64,000 nt of DNA from Protopterus annectens. Lineage: Eukaryota > Chordata > Ceratodontiformes > Protopteridae. Position 1 is the first letter of the stretch, and every line of letters starts with the position of its first letter. The notes beneath the pieces were generated by a model. It was not told where the DNA came from. It saw nothing but the letters and a program-made list of their open reading frames with translations, and made no database searches. Location of the stretch: the NCBI RefSeq assembly GCF_019279795.1, contig NC_056738.1, forward strand, positions 404,545,245 to 404,609,244, in the 5' to 3' direction. This document shows positions 31,600 through 42,120 of this stretch, one piece after another. The translations under genes were made by a program, and so were the position numbers.

Positions 31600-32830
31600 A
31601 GCTTATAGTGTTTTGTAAAAAATCTGGAGTAACACCAAATGGACAACCAAAGGAAAACACAAACTATTAAACCCAAGGTCCTTCAGATGCAGGTACCAAT
31701 AAAGGCTGTCCCTCCACAATAAGGAGACACCAAAATTAGATTCAATATTTATTCCAGTAGTAAATCTTACTACTGGAATAAAGATTGGATCTAATTTTGG
31801 TGTCTTGTTATTGTGGAGGGACAGCCTTTATTGGTGACTGCATCTGAAGGACCTTGGGCTTTGTAAAAATATGTGCATAGGACCAAGTTGCAACTTTTAG
31901 AATACTTCTAGAATCCAACCCTTTCCAAAAAGCCATAGATGAAGCCAAGGCCCTGGTAGAGTGGGCCTTGACCCTGCCTGAAATAGATTTGTCATAGAGA
32001 GTATAACAAAAGGTAATAGCCTTAGACAACACTATGGAAGTAGTCTGTTTTGACACAGGTTGTCCTTTATTCTTACCTTCACAGGAAATGAACAATTGAG
32101 CCGAAGATCTGAAAGATTTGGTTCTGTTAGGATAGTACCTGATTTGTCTGTGGACATCCATGTTATGGAATATCCTTTCTCCTTCATTTTTAGGTTCAGG
32201 AAAGAAAATGAGGAGATGGATAGTTTGGAGTAAAGTAAACTCATATCACTTTAGGCATACAAGATGGATTAGTTCTCAAACACCTTGTACTTGTGGAAAA
32301 GGAAGTAGGGTTGACTCACCATAAGAATTTGTGACTCGGATACTTTTCTTGTAGAGGTCAGAGCAATTAGTAAAACTAACCATGTTCTATGTCAAGAACC
32401 TCAAGTCAGACAGATTAGCTGGTTCAGATGGAGCAAGTGTTAGCTTCTCTAACACAAAATTAAGATCCCAAGGAGAAGCTGCCAGTTAACTTGGAGGCCT
32501 CTTATACAGAACCAATCATTTTGACATGAGGCTGCCTTGAAAGAGGAAGATATATGGGCATTCATGCTGAAATGGCTAATAGGTGAACCTTGGTAGAACA
32601 ATAAGAAAGGCCATAGGATAATAACTCACACAAATACTGTAAAACCAGAGAACAGCTAGTCCTGAATTGGTGCTGGTTATGTTGCTGGTGCCAACTATAA
32701 AACCTTTTCCATTTGTTAATATATGATTTTCTAGTAACGGGCTTAATGCTTCCATTAGTACCTGCTACAGGTCCTCAGAAAACAGGTGCCTAAAAGGAAT
32801 TAAGACATTATCATCAAGGCAGTCAGTTTA
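31600..32830 (-). pseudogene. DIRS family B tyrosine recombinase
   Basis: On the minus strand the frame from 32161 shows MDVHRQIRYYPNRTKSFRSS, then KQTTSIVLSKAITFCYTLYD, VKAHSTRALASSMAFWKGL (H-x-x-R box) and WSYAHIFTK. The nucleophile part FTKHYKLASL lies at about 31620-31600, beyond the fold-back insertion, with the FTK-coding bases duplicated as target site. The N-terminal half (32830-32250) is decayed. Compared with family A the domain order is the same, but sequence is strongly diverged. Confidence 0.78.
31622..31859 (-). mobile_element. Fold-back element 1 (possible PLE-derived), 10-bp TSD
   Basis: Exact duplicates TTTGTAAAAA at 31612-31621 and 31860-31869 flank a 238-bp insertion. About 190 bases form a near-perfect palindrome: left arm about 31671-31763, right arm about 31767-31859, with CCAGTAGTAA and TTACTACTGG around a 3-base loop. 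About 50 bases at the left (31622-31670) are not part of the palindrome. The layout matches fold-back element 2 at 50968-51161. It interrupts the recombinase just before the nucleophile segment FTKHYKL. Confidence 0.8.
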
Positions 32831-33651
32831 AGATGATTGATGTTGGGGTTGTATCAAACACTCCTTTTCTTGTGTGAGTAGATCCATTCTGTGAGGAAGC
32901 TTGTGGTAATTGCCCATGTCCATTTCCAAAAAAGGGAGAACCACAGTTGCCTGGGCCAGAAGGGAGTCACCACAGTGATCTTGGGGGAATTTCTTCTGAA
33001 TCTTCAGAAATACCCTGGATATTAGTGGAAAGGGTGGAAAGGCATACAGGAACATTCCTGTCCAAAGAAAAGGTATCTGTCTTCCAGGTCATCTTGTATG
33101 GAGTTCTGGAACAGAATTTTGCCAGTTGATTGTTCAGCAAGGAGGCATATAGGTCTACTTGAGGAACTCCTCATATATGGATCAAATCTTGGAAGACCCC
33201 CTGATTTAGTTTCCATTCGTGAGGGTCTGCCTGCTCCAGCTGAGCTCGTCTACTACACAGTTTTGCTATGATGGAATGTAGGATGCCTAAGAAATTGAGA
33301 TTGTGATGTGAAACTATATCCTAAGCTAACATGGCTAGTGTGCAAAGAGGATACAACTTGGTTCCCCCTTGCTTGTTGGTGTACCGCATGACTTTGGTGT
33401 TGTCTGTAACCACTTGAAGAGGTCCCAGGGACTAAAGATGGTTCAGAGTGTTGAGTGCCTTGATCAGGGCAAGCATCTCCTTGATATTTATGTGCTTGCA
33501 TCTGTCCTTGGTCTCCTACACCCCTTGAACTTTTATCCCTTCTGAAACTGCTCCCCAAGCACAGTCCAAAGCATCTGTGGTAACTGATTGCTTTGGAGCA
33601 GGGATGGCAAAGGGAAGACTTGGATTTAAGGATATCTGTTGTCTCCACCAA
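32828..33651 (-). pseudogene. DIRS family B RNase H and linker
   Basis: Minus-strand reading gives VTTDALDCAWGAVSEG (first Asp), KHINIKEMLALIKALNTLNH (catalytic Glu), LQVVTDNTKVMRYTNKQGGT (second Asp) and PHEWKLNQGVFQDLI with VDLYASLLNNQLAKFCSRTP, all parallel to family A (TDASDYAWG, HINQKEMLAV, KTDNTTVMWY, PEIDLFASPQNYQ). Stops interrupt it. The larger open frames here are shifted shadows of this reading. Confidence 0.78.
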
Positions 33652-33738
33652 AAAAATTATCTTCTAACAAATCCAAGTACTTCAATCTGAAAAGATAAAG
33701 GGTGTTGATGCTGAGATTTCAGATACCACTGTATCTTT

Positions 33739-34577
33739 CTAATGTGGAGTCTTGCCAGGGATATCATGAGAATCAGATGCCACGAGACCCACACTTCTGA
33801 GGTATTCCCTCACAGTGACTGAAGTCTGAGTGGAAAACCTTAGAGAAAAGCTGTTTGAACTGAGGTGTCTAGTTGACATCCTAGGAATGCTGTCCTGTGT
33901 GAGGGAGTCAGGAAAGACTTTTGAATGTTCTCTTGGAATCCCAGCCTGTGCAAAAGATCTCTCACCAAAGAAAGAGACTCCTAACGGTTTAAAAAAGACT
34001 ACAAAGATAAGCAAGTCATCTAAATATGGAAACATGGATACCGTGTAGCCTGCAATGAGCTATAATTGGAGCTAGACACATTATGAACCCTCTTGCTACA
34101 GCAGATAGTCCAAAGGGTAAGGCAGATAACTGATAATGTGATACAGACACACACAAACTTAAACACCTGAAGTCTGGATGAACAGTGTTGTGATAAGCAT
34201 CTTTTAAGTCTAGTGTTACTAGGACACTTGAAAGATGAAGAAGAGATAACGGGTTGTGAAGTGACATCATTTTGAATTTGGGCACGATCAAAAATAGGTT
34301 TAGTAAAGAAAGATCCAGAACTGGTCTCCAGGCATTTTCTTCTTTTGGCACTAGGAACGTCCTTGAGTAAAACCTCTTCCCCACCAAGGAAGGAGGAACT
34401 GGTTCTGTCACTCCTTGGAACAGCATGTGATAAAGAACAGGAAGAAACAAGAGAGTCTGATCTAGAGGATGAGGAATAACCCCCCACAGAAAGGAAGAAT
34501 GTCCTCCCCCTGCCACGTGTAACCCTGCCAAAGAGGAAAATGGAGATTCCGACTTTTCTAGAAAATAATACGTCCAT
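33739..34577 (-). pseudogene. DIRS family B reverse transcriptase
   Basis: The minus-strand frame 34531-34016 carries FYSRTFLVPKEENAWRPVLD, LVTLDLKDAYHNTVHPDF (catalytic Asp), YQLSALPFGLSAVARGFIMC and LAPIIAHCRLHGI. After a shift the frame 34035-33739 starts MFPYLDDLLIF with the catalytic YLDD. The remainder is thumb-like. Compared with family A the palm motifs are clear, but the reading changes frame next to YLDD. Confidence 0.83.
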
Positions 34578-35358
34578 GGTGGGAGGGAGAGGAGGTCACA
34601 AGGTCTCTTGAATAGCCATTCAGACTTGTTGGACTGTCCTTGGTTTTGGGAGGTTTAAGACTTCTTTTTGAAATCTCTTTGTCACTTCTTCCTAAACATC
34701 TGTTAACCTGAATTTTGAGACTGCTTATGCTGTTTTGTGCCAAAACTGGATGAGGAGAAAGAAAATCCCTTGGACAACTTGGAAAAGGATGGCTGAAAAA
34801 TCTTAGAAAGTCCTTGGATCAGCGTGCACAGTTCATCACACTTTTGATCATCTCTGCAGCAGAAGGGCTAAACATTAAGGCAGAATTTAAAATCTCATTT
34901 TTAAAATCATCTGGAAGGTTCTGAGAATGCAGCCAAACTTACCTCCTTAAAACCGAACCAGTGGCCATAGCCCCAGAAGAGGTATCAACGGAGTCATACA
35001 CACACTGCAAACAATGAGTAGTGACGTGCAATAGAACATGCTGTTATTTAAAGCAGTTTTTTTTCTTCACAAGAAAATAACTGTAGATAAAACATTCCTC
35101 ATACTTTCACAATATGTCAGAACAAACTTTAACAAATGAGCCTGACAATTTAAAATTCTGAAAATTAAAGTTTCAGAAGCATACACTTTTTTCCATGCTT
35201 ATCAGTAATTTTCCCATCCTTATTAGAAAGAGTCGGATTGGAATTAACTAAGTGCTTAATAGCAGCGGAGTCAACTAAGGCTATAGCTGCTGGTTCAGGA
35301 TTGGGACTACTGTATAAACATTTAAGACTGAGGAACTTTAAGCATTTTGTCTACCATT

Positions 35359-36093
35359 TTAGGGACAGCTGGTGACTTTCAGGAAAATTGCAGGCAGTAA
35401 AACACACACCTTATAAAGCAGACAGGGCAGGAAGAATGGATGTATTTCTGGAAAATCCTTCTGTAACAAAGCGTAGTATTTTCTGAGGGACTGAGAAACC
35501 TCCGTGTTCTTCCACTGAAAACACTGCGACATTCTAGCAATAATCTCAGAGAAAGAGACCCCCAGGAAGAATCCAGAACTGAACTCCTCTGAGTCTGAAT
35601 CAGAAATCTGAGGAGAAAACCCTGAATCCATTCCCTGTATCTTTCTGTTCTGATTCAGAATCTTGAATCCAGGAAGAGAGACCTCCCTCTTTCTTTCACC
35701 AGAAACTACTCTACAAGAAGGATCAATAGTCTGAATTAAACCATGAAACAGTCCCAGTAAACTACTCCTATACAAAGAAATTTGAGGAGGAGTAGATACG
35801 TGTTTGGTTTTCTGTTTCTTTTTGGCAAGAAAAATGGGGCCAACTGTGTTGCTAATGGCAGCCACTGCTTCCCCAGGGTTGGGCACAGCATTCTGACATA
35901 ACAGGGGAAACCTCCCCTGTTCGCTTTCCCAGGACTGACAAGAATGGTTGTCCCTTGCCCACTGAAGGGACTCCCAACATCGACAGAGGACATGGCTAAC
36001 TCCTGATCCATTGTTGGTGAAGGTACTACACCAGAGGACTCTGGGTAAAAAGTAAGTGGTCTGAGGTACAAGAAATGTCGCAGTAGTCGCCAC
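35359..36093 (-). pseudogene. DIRS family B ORF1-like protein
   Basis: A 244-codon minus-strand frame upstream of RT. It has an acidic stretch SDSDSEEFSSGFFLGVSFSE followed by RMSQCFQWKNTEVSQSLRKY, which parallels the family A block YEDSDAEDSIPS to FGETLHTLREHFRWES. The N-terminal Cys/His cluster of family A ORF1 is not clearly visible. Assigned by position and this similarity; function is presumed gag-like RNA packaging. Confidence 0.6.
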
Positions 36094-36805
36094 CTGCAGC
36101 TAAGGCAAATTGCTGGCCTGCTGTGGTGGCAAAGGCTATTTGCTTAACGTTTTCTTTTTGTGGCTGGAAGAAGGACTTACCATGGGACCATCAACCTATT
36201 CCATGATCAAGCCAAAAATGGTACCTTTTGTCCTGGAGAAGATGAGCAGCAAATCCCAGTAAAACTACCTGTCCAAAGAAGTTACGTTTGGCAGGGGAAA
36301 AAAAAAGCTAAAACACACTTTCAAACACTATGGCAGCCCCACAATAGAAAATTAAACAAAATTTATCAACAGAAAATATGTTGTCAATAAGTTTAAAAAG
36401 AAAAAAAAGAGTGCTCCATTTGAAAGTACATTACACTCTCAAAACAGTTAATTAAAACACAACATTCCTCATTTTAAAATAAATTTCCTGAAGAGGAAAG
36501 TAATAAAACATCAGTAAATATAAGAAAATGGAAGTTTTTTTCCCCCAAAGGGATCTGCTCAGCAAAGGAAAGCACAAGCCGACTGTCTCCACAAAAGCCT
36601 CTGAGGAGCATACTCTTTGGCGGCAGTGAAGTTCTGAAGGGCTTCGCACCCAGATTTGTGTTTTAGTCAGCTCTTCTCAAGCTACTTTACAGTTTATGTG
36701 CATGGAAAGTGCCCTGAAACTTTGGAAGCTGGTTGGCTGTTATATCCTTGGTAGGATATAACCCATATAGCTAAGGCTACTGCAGCAGTGATCAAGAAGA
36801 AAGTT

Positions 36806-39180
36806 TGTGATTTCTGTTTATAACTGTCCTAGCAGTCTTTTTGCCGAGCAGTGTTCAAGGATGATGGTTGTGGGATTTTAGCGGGAGAGGGCTGCTGAAT
36901 TTATGTGGGTATATCTTGCTGTAAGGCTACATAGTGCTGTCTTGTGTTTGTAGTAAGGGGTTATTATTTTATAGGCTGAGTTTTTATGATGCAGAAAGTT
37001 ACAGTTGTCTCTTGTACGTTTTTTCCACCCTCCGTTAAAACACTAATTACTTTTTGAATTAGTTTGTACAGGTATTTGTATATTGTTAATGCTGTTTTTG
37101 GTCTTGAAATGTTTTGGAGTTTGTATAATTAGATTTTTGTATATATAAATCGTGTGAGTGTTTTATTCAGATTTTATCTTGTCAACTATTTCTCAGCTGT
37201 TTGTGAGGTTATTGTGTAATTTCATGTGCATGAAGTGCCTGATCTGTCTATATTCTGTAATTAAAGGGTGCTAGGAAATTCTGTAGCAGGAATAATACCA
37301 AAATGCTGGCCACCAGTTACATAGCTTTTTATAAAGAGATGGTAGGCAGATGCCAGTGGTTACCTTTCCGATGGTAATGATGGATGCATTTGTTATTCTT
37401 CCTAAAACTATTAAGGAACTAAAGAGAATTAAGGAAGGTATGTTTGACTGTCAACAGGAAATCTTATTCATGGGTGGTGACCGAAACCCGATCTACATTA
37501 GTGAGGATGTAAAGTTTTCATTTTCTCATTTCATGTGATCTTTGAATAAGTGCTTCTGTACATTGTATCTGGTTTGTTTAGCACAACTTCTTACCTTTAG
37601 GCTGTTCCACTTGATTTTGCATGTATGTAATTTAAAGGTACGGCTGTCTTTAACTGTGTAAGGTGTTTTTGTGCTTTTTGGGATGTTTTGCTATGCCGCT
37701 GTTCCTCTATTCTCTTGGGTATAGGTGTCAGTTTTAAGAGTATGTATTTCTTTTGATAGTATATTTTATTTAGCTACAACAGGTACTGAGCTTTACTCCT
37801 GAAGATGAGCATTGTCTTAAAAAAATAAATAAATAAAAATAATAAATTGCCAAATTTGAGTTAGGGCAGCGTGTTAGGCAGATGTCTATAGAAAATGTAA
37901 TGAGTATTTTTGCAACATGAACTGTAGACTGTTTACTGTGACAAATGGATGTGAACTTTATTTCTGCCATCACCACAGCCCCTTTCCCATTTTTACACGT
38001 GGGTTTAGGGTGTCACATCAACAGTGACAATCATCTAGAGCCAATGTTCTCACCGCTGTATGTTGTAACCGATGAATACTTTCTCACTTTTGTAGTCATT
38101 GTATTGTCATTTTATTCAACTGAACTGTTTTCCTGTGGTCTTTGGTTGTGTTTGTAATGTACTATGATTATCATTTATTTGACTTGCACATTGAGTTAGT
38201 ATGTTTTTATTTGTCCTTTTTATGTTGTAATTTTCAGCTCTGAAACTTTTATGCACATTATGCTTGCCTTGCTTTGATATGCTTGTGCCTCACTAGATTG
38301 AGTCACATCTGTGAGGGAACTTTGTTCTAGTCCACTTATCCTGCTATAAAAATAAAAATGAAGTAAAAATTGTTAATGCAAAATGGGTGAACAAAAATGA
38401 GATTGTTGAGACATCCAAATTTGGAACTGTACCAAGTCATATCTGCCTTTGTTTCGTGATTTGTTTTTACTGCAAGCACACGGTAATGGTAAATTGTTGT
38501 GGTTATGCTCTTTTAGTCACTGAAACACTTTAAGTTTATGGTGTTTTCCCCAGTTAAGTGTGTGCTGGGGGTCTTTCTTTGTTAGTAGCTATATGAATGG
38601 ACCAAGAACAGATTGCTTCACACTGCATATATAAGGCTGCCTGTTTCCCAGCAGTAATATGACCATTCTTCCTGTTTTGTTTTTACTGTGTGATTTTGTG
38701 TTACAGTTCCCTAATGCCTTCATTTAAAACTGCAGACACCAAGATGAGTGGTTAGCAATATAGTAATACTTCTCCTTATTCATTAGCTTTTATTTGTTAA
38801 TATCTAATGCATCTTGTGATTTTTGTTAAACCACAAAGTTTCACTGTGTCATAGTAGGGGAGTGGAAATGCCAGTGATGATGATAGACTGTGTTCTAAAT
38901 GTGAAACAATGATCTAAACTAAGAATTTGCTGGTGCCTGTAACCTTTTCAGCTTCTTTTAAAATAAACTTACCTTGGAGATTGTTAGTCTGACAAATGTG
39001 AACAGGATTAATCATAATGTCCGATTTAGCTTCTGAACCACTAAAAGGTCAAGAGACTGAAAGAGTCACTTTAGCACATCTTGTATTTTTTAAGAGTGCA
39101 GAGATATAGGGCCCATAGTTCATGCTTCTGTTTGAATGAATGCATTCTGAGAATTCAGCTTACAGCATGGGTGTGTAAGC

Positions 39181-39181
<1 letters not shown>
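36806..39181. other. AT-rich sequence, nothing firmly recognised
   Basis: Open frames at 37350-37538 and 37945-38157 have no recognisable domain. A (TAAA)-type run at 37820-37850 after CTCCTGAAGATGAGC could be the 3' tail of an old non-LTR element on the plus strand, but no body is identified. Confidence 0.45.

Positions 39182-39257
<76 letters not shown>
39182..39257 (+). repeat. (CA)n microsatellite
   Basis: About 38 uninterrupted CA units. The open frames crossing it (His-Thr or Cys-Val repeats) are artefacts of the repeat. Confidence 0.98.
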
Positions 39258-39259
<2 letters not shown>

Positions 39260-39799
39260 GGAATACAGCACAAATTGATGATGACTGATTTATCTGTAGT
39301 CATTGGCAGAGGGGTATTGTATGCATCCATGTGCATGTGATGTAACCTTTGTGTAGTAGGCATTTATTATGAACAGAATCAGACAGGACTGCCTCATGAC
39401 CATCTAGGTGACTGTGTGTATGTCTCAATTGAGGGAAGGTGTCAAAGAACATCTATGATGATACCACGGTGCTTGTAGAATGAGAGAGTGGTGATCAGGG
39501 TATCAGTTAGAACTTGCTGTTTACTTTTACTTTTGACAATAAAGTACATTTTTTCTTGGTTAATAATTAGTCCTTTGGAAGCCAAGTTCTTTCTAAAGTG
39601 TGTAGAATATATGTGTACTGGTGTAAGGATATTTAGCGGCTGAAGAGTGGAGAAATGTCTGTATCAATGGAAAAATGTACTGGACTTGTAGAGAAGCATC
39701 AAAAAGCATAGCACTAAATATCTTCAGGAGTGCATTTATGATGGCTGCATCTGTGGAAAGGTCATTGAGGGGTGATTTAACCCGCTTATAGTAAAGTTT
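39258..39799. other. No firm feature; possibly 3' flank of the R4-like LINE
   Basis: Minus-strand reading here has no motif I can place. It may be the end of the LINE ORF or its 3' UTR. Confidence 0.35.
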
Positions 39800-39989
39800 T
39801 AGTTAGAGCTTCTCCTGGTTTCATTTCGCCAAGTCATTTGGGTTTCTTATATCATGATGGGAGTGTACCTCAAGCTTAAGTCAAAATATAATAAAAGTTC
39901 ATGAAATTTAGTATTGTTTCAATCTTGGATGTTAACCAAAAGTGCTCTTTGAAGCACCCACATTGTGACCAGAATTGACACCTTCTACA

Positions 39990-40420
39990 GTTCATATGGA
40001 GTTCGACTGCAGATTTTTACATCCATTCTGTCTTGGTATCCTTCCACATTGCCATTACTTCTGCCTGTGGATCCTGGTATTGTATAACTTTGTGTCTCTC
40101 TCTATGCAAGACACTGTAATCTGTGGGTGTAGCAATTTCAGTGATCAGTGCTATTTTTGTCTTCTATGCGTGGGCTACTACATCTGGTTTTCTCGCATCT
40201 ATTTTTTGAACTGTTGGTAACGGGTGTTAAACTTCACCATTCTCTATAATGCTTTGTGGCTTATGTTTCTAATGCTTCTCAGCTACTTCAGTATTGTAAT
40301 GTTTGTACAATCTTCATTGCAACAGTCTTGCCACATTATGCCTTTCAGTATACAGGCCCTCCGCCATTAGTGTATCACACCCAGCAACAAGATGTTTACA
40401 GTCACTAAGATGTGCTTTTG
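39990..40420 (-). pseudogene. R4-like LINE C-terminus with restriction-like endonuclease
   Basis: Minus-strand reading gives LMAEGLYTERHNVARLL, HYNTEVAEKH, then KIDARKPDVVAHA, TKIALITEIATPTDYSV and ERHKVIQYQDPQAEVMAMW. RKPDVV followed about 20 residues later by a Glu-Ile-Ala strand resembles the PD...(D/E) restriction-like endonuclease of R2/R4 LINEs, where it nicks target DNA. In this copy the second acidic position is E in LITEIA. Stops interrupt it. Confidence 0.62.
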
Positions 40421-40430
40421 CTGTTTAGGG

Positions 40431-40950
40431 AGTGTAAAAAAATAAACTTGTGGGGCTTTGTCCCCAGTCAGATTTTTTTCTACTAAGAAGTTGAGAGTTA
40501 TGCTTGTGTGAGTGAATGCGAGTATAAAACTAGAGGCGACTGCATGTGTATGTATGTGTGTGAAAGCAGAAAGAGACTGTATGAGAGAGAGAGAATGGGT
40601 TCTCTAAAATTGTTGTTTTACTTATTGTTTTTTTTTAAGTTCTATATTATTTTTTTTTTATGTTTTTAATATAAAATGCTTCCTCCAACACCATTAACAT
40701 ATACTACAGAAATTTTGAAATATTGGGTGGAACTATTTTACAACAAAAATATATATAAAAATAATTTAGTATTTAAAAAATAACACAGCAATTTTACAGA
40801 AAGCCCATTCTCTAAGCACAATAATGCCCAATAGGATGTGTGTTAATTACACATTAACACGCACCCTGTTGGGCATTATTGGTTACATATCCCCTTTAAA
40901 TTTTTATCCATGGAATAGTAAATTGCCCTTTATCAAGGCTTAGCTACATA
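40431..40950. mobile_element. AT-rich insertion with terminal hairpin (MITE-like)
   Basis: This segment separates two parts of the R4-like LINE. It contains GAGAATGGGTTCTCT near 40591-40605 and its partial complement AAAGCCCATTCTCT near 40799-40812, and a 28-base hairpin at 40820-40847 and 40853-40880 (AATAATGCCCAATAGGATGT and its near complement, 5-base loop). No transposase. Boundaries are uncertain. Confidence 0.45.
40820..40880. repeat. 28-bp stem inverted repeat, 5-base loop
   Basis: AATAATGCCCAATAGGATGT continues GTGTTAAT; the right arm ATTAACACGCACCCTGTTGG continues GCATTATT. Complementary apart from three mismatched or wobble positions. Confidence 0.85.
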
Positions 40951-40999
40951 GTGGTTTGCCGCAGTTTCAAGGTTACTGTAATGTACTTGATCAGTGTAG

Positions 41000-41829
41000 G
41001 GTGTATCTTGTATATCTGAAAGCACCCCTTTATCCATGAATGTGGGATGCTGTCATATTATTTTTTGTAATCTAGCCTTTCATACTTGGATTCTTCCCAT
41101 TTTTACAATTCTCCCTTATGACTTTATTTAACAACAAATGATCCTTTGCTCCATATGACTTTTTTGTTACACTTTTGTTCTAGTGGTATGATTTCATTTT
41201 CTTCAAAATGAACATAAACTATGTCGGCATCACTTCCAGCATATAGTTTATAAATCTTTGGAAGATAAGTTATTGGTCTACAGTTTTTAGGATAGCTTGC
41301 AGGTTCACTCTTGAGAAAAACGATACTCCTCCTCGTTCACCAGGTTGGTTTCTGTCCAGGGTTTGCATATAGTTCTTACCCAGCACTAAATATTTGTGTA
41401 AAGATGTTACTTTCAGACAGGCGTTACTGCATCTGGTCCTAGTGTTTTCCAATTAGGAGCTTAATTTTGTTTCAGTTTCCCTGGCTGTTATTTCATCCCA
41501 TTTCATATCCCTTACATTTGAACTTCTTACTGTTTCTTTTACTACTTCTATCCATTCAGCATCTTTGTTTCACAGTCTACATAACTATTTCTCCAAAATG
41601 TGCCTATTTCTTCTTTTTTTGGTGGTTTTTCTATTCCTTTTTCTTTGTTTCCCAATTCTGTATAAAACTTATTTGGATCATCAGTGAATTGCTTATGTTG
41701 TACTTTTCCTTTATCTTTATCTGCATATCTCCTAAGTTTTTCTGCCTGTGTTGATATCTTCAGTTTATTATTTGCAACAGTGTACAATAGATCCTGGTCT
41801 GTTCTGATACTGTGTGTTGCTTTTATCAT
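41000..41829 (-). pseudogene. R4-like LINE pre-RT and RT segment
   Basis: The minus-strand frame 41829-41548 reads LKISTQAEKLRRYADKDKGK, FTDDPNKFYTELGNKEKG and PPKKEEIGTFWRNSYVDCET. The next pieces give RDMKWDEITARETE (around 41500), LGKNYMQTLDRNQPGERG and, after 41200, KSYGAKDHLLLNKVIRENCK, a decayed form of the RT block that precedes the first catalytic Asp in this family. The catalytic loop itself was not found. Frame changes and stops throughout. Confidence 0.62.
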
Positions 41830-41954
41830 TTATTGATTTACTTTTATTTATTTAACGTGTACTGGGAAAGTCTTACTGGGACAGAGCCCCTTTTCAGCGG
41901 ATGCCCGGGGAGAAACGCACGTCAGACGCATGTCTTTGGAATAGTGTCTAATCT
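41830..41954 (-). mobile_element. SINE or 3' fragment with L2-like tail
   Basis: On the minus strand: CCAAAGACATGCGTCTGACG, TTTCTCCCCGGGCATCCGCT, then GTCCCAGTAAGACTTTCCCA and a TAAATAAATAAA tail. The second half matches the 3' end of the L2-like LINE at 48350-48450 (TATCTCCCCGGGCCTCTACT, then TTTCCAGTTGGACTAGCCCA). AAAGACATGCG is shared with the V-SINE-like element at 31.3 kb. No tRNA head is visible. It splits the R4-like LINE coding region. Confidence 0.62.
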
Positions 41955-42120
41955 TTTTAAGTATTTTTGTTTCTTCCCTCTTCTGTACTATTCTAACAGT
42001 GACACTTCTTGCCTTACTTGCTTCATAGTTTTCTCTATTCAATACTTCCATGATGGCATTTGAGTTGGATTTTCTTAATCTACTCTAAATTCTTCACTTC
42101 GCAGGTAATCCATAACTTCA

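Larger units (their letters stand above)
30739..36805 (-). mobile_element. DIRS family B, degenerate copy
   Basis: A divergent DIRS element read on the minus strand. Ends are inverted repeats: ATCCTACCAAGGACCAGCTT then CCAAAGCTTCAGGGCACCTT at 30821-30864 is complementary to 36705-36760, and TACTGCAGCAGTGATCA appears at the 5' end (about 36778) with its complement near 30786. Coding order on the minus strand is ORF1 (36093-35359), RT (34577-33739), RNase H (33651-32828) and recombinase (32830-31600). An ICR-like block (TTCGAACATCTACTGTTATG) lies at about 31091. A SINE and a fold-back element have inserted near the recombinase end. More decayed than family A. Confidence 0.85.

Noticed and set aside
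37350..37538. 62-codon open frame starting MPVVTFPMVMMDAF
   Set aside because: Too short and without any family motif; surrounding sequence has frequent stops.
39081..39363. Open frames of His-Thr or Cys-Val repeats at the microsatellites (also 54936-55316 and 58417-58617)
   Set aside because: They are six-frame artefacts of (AC)n runs, which have no stop codons.
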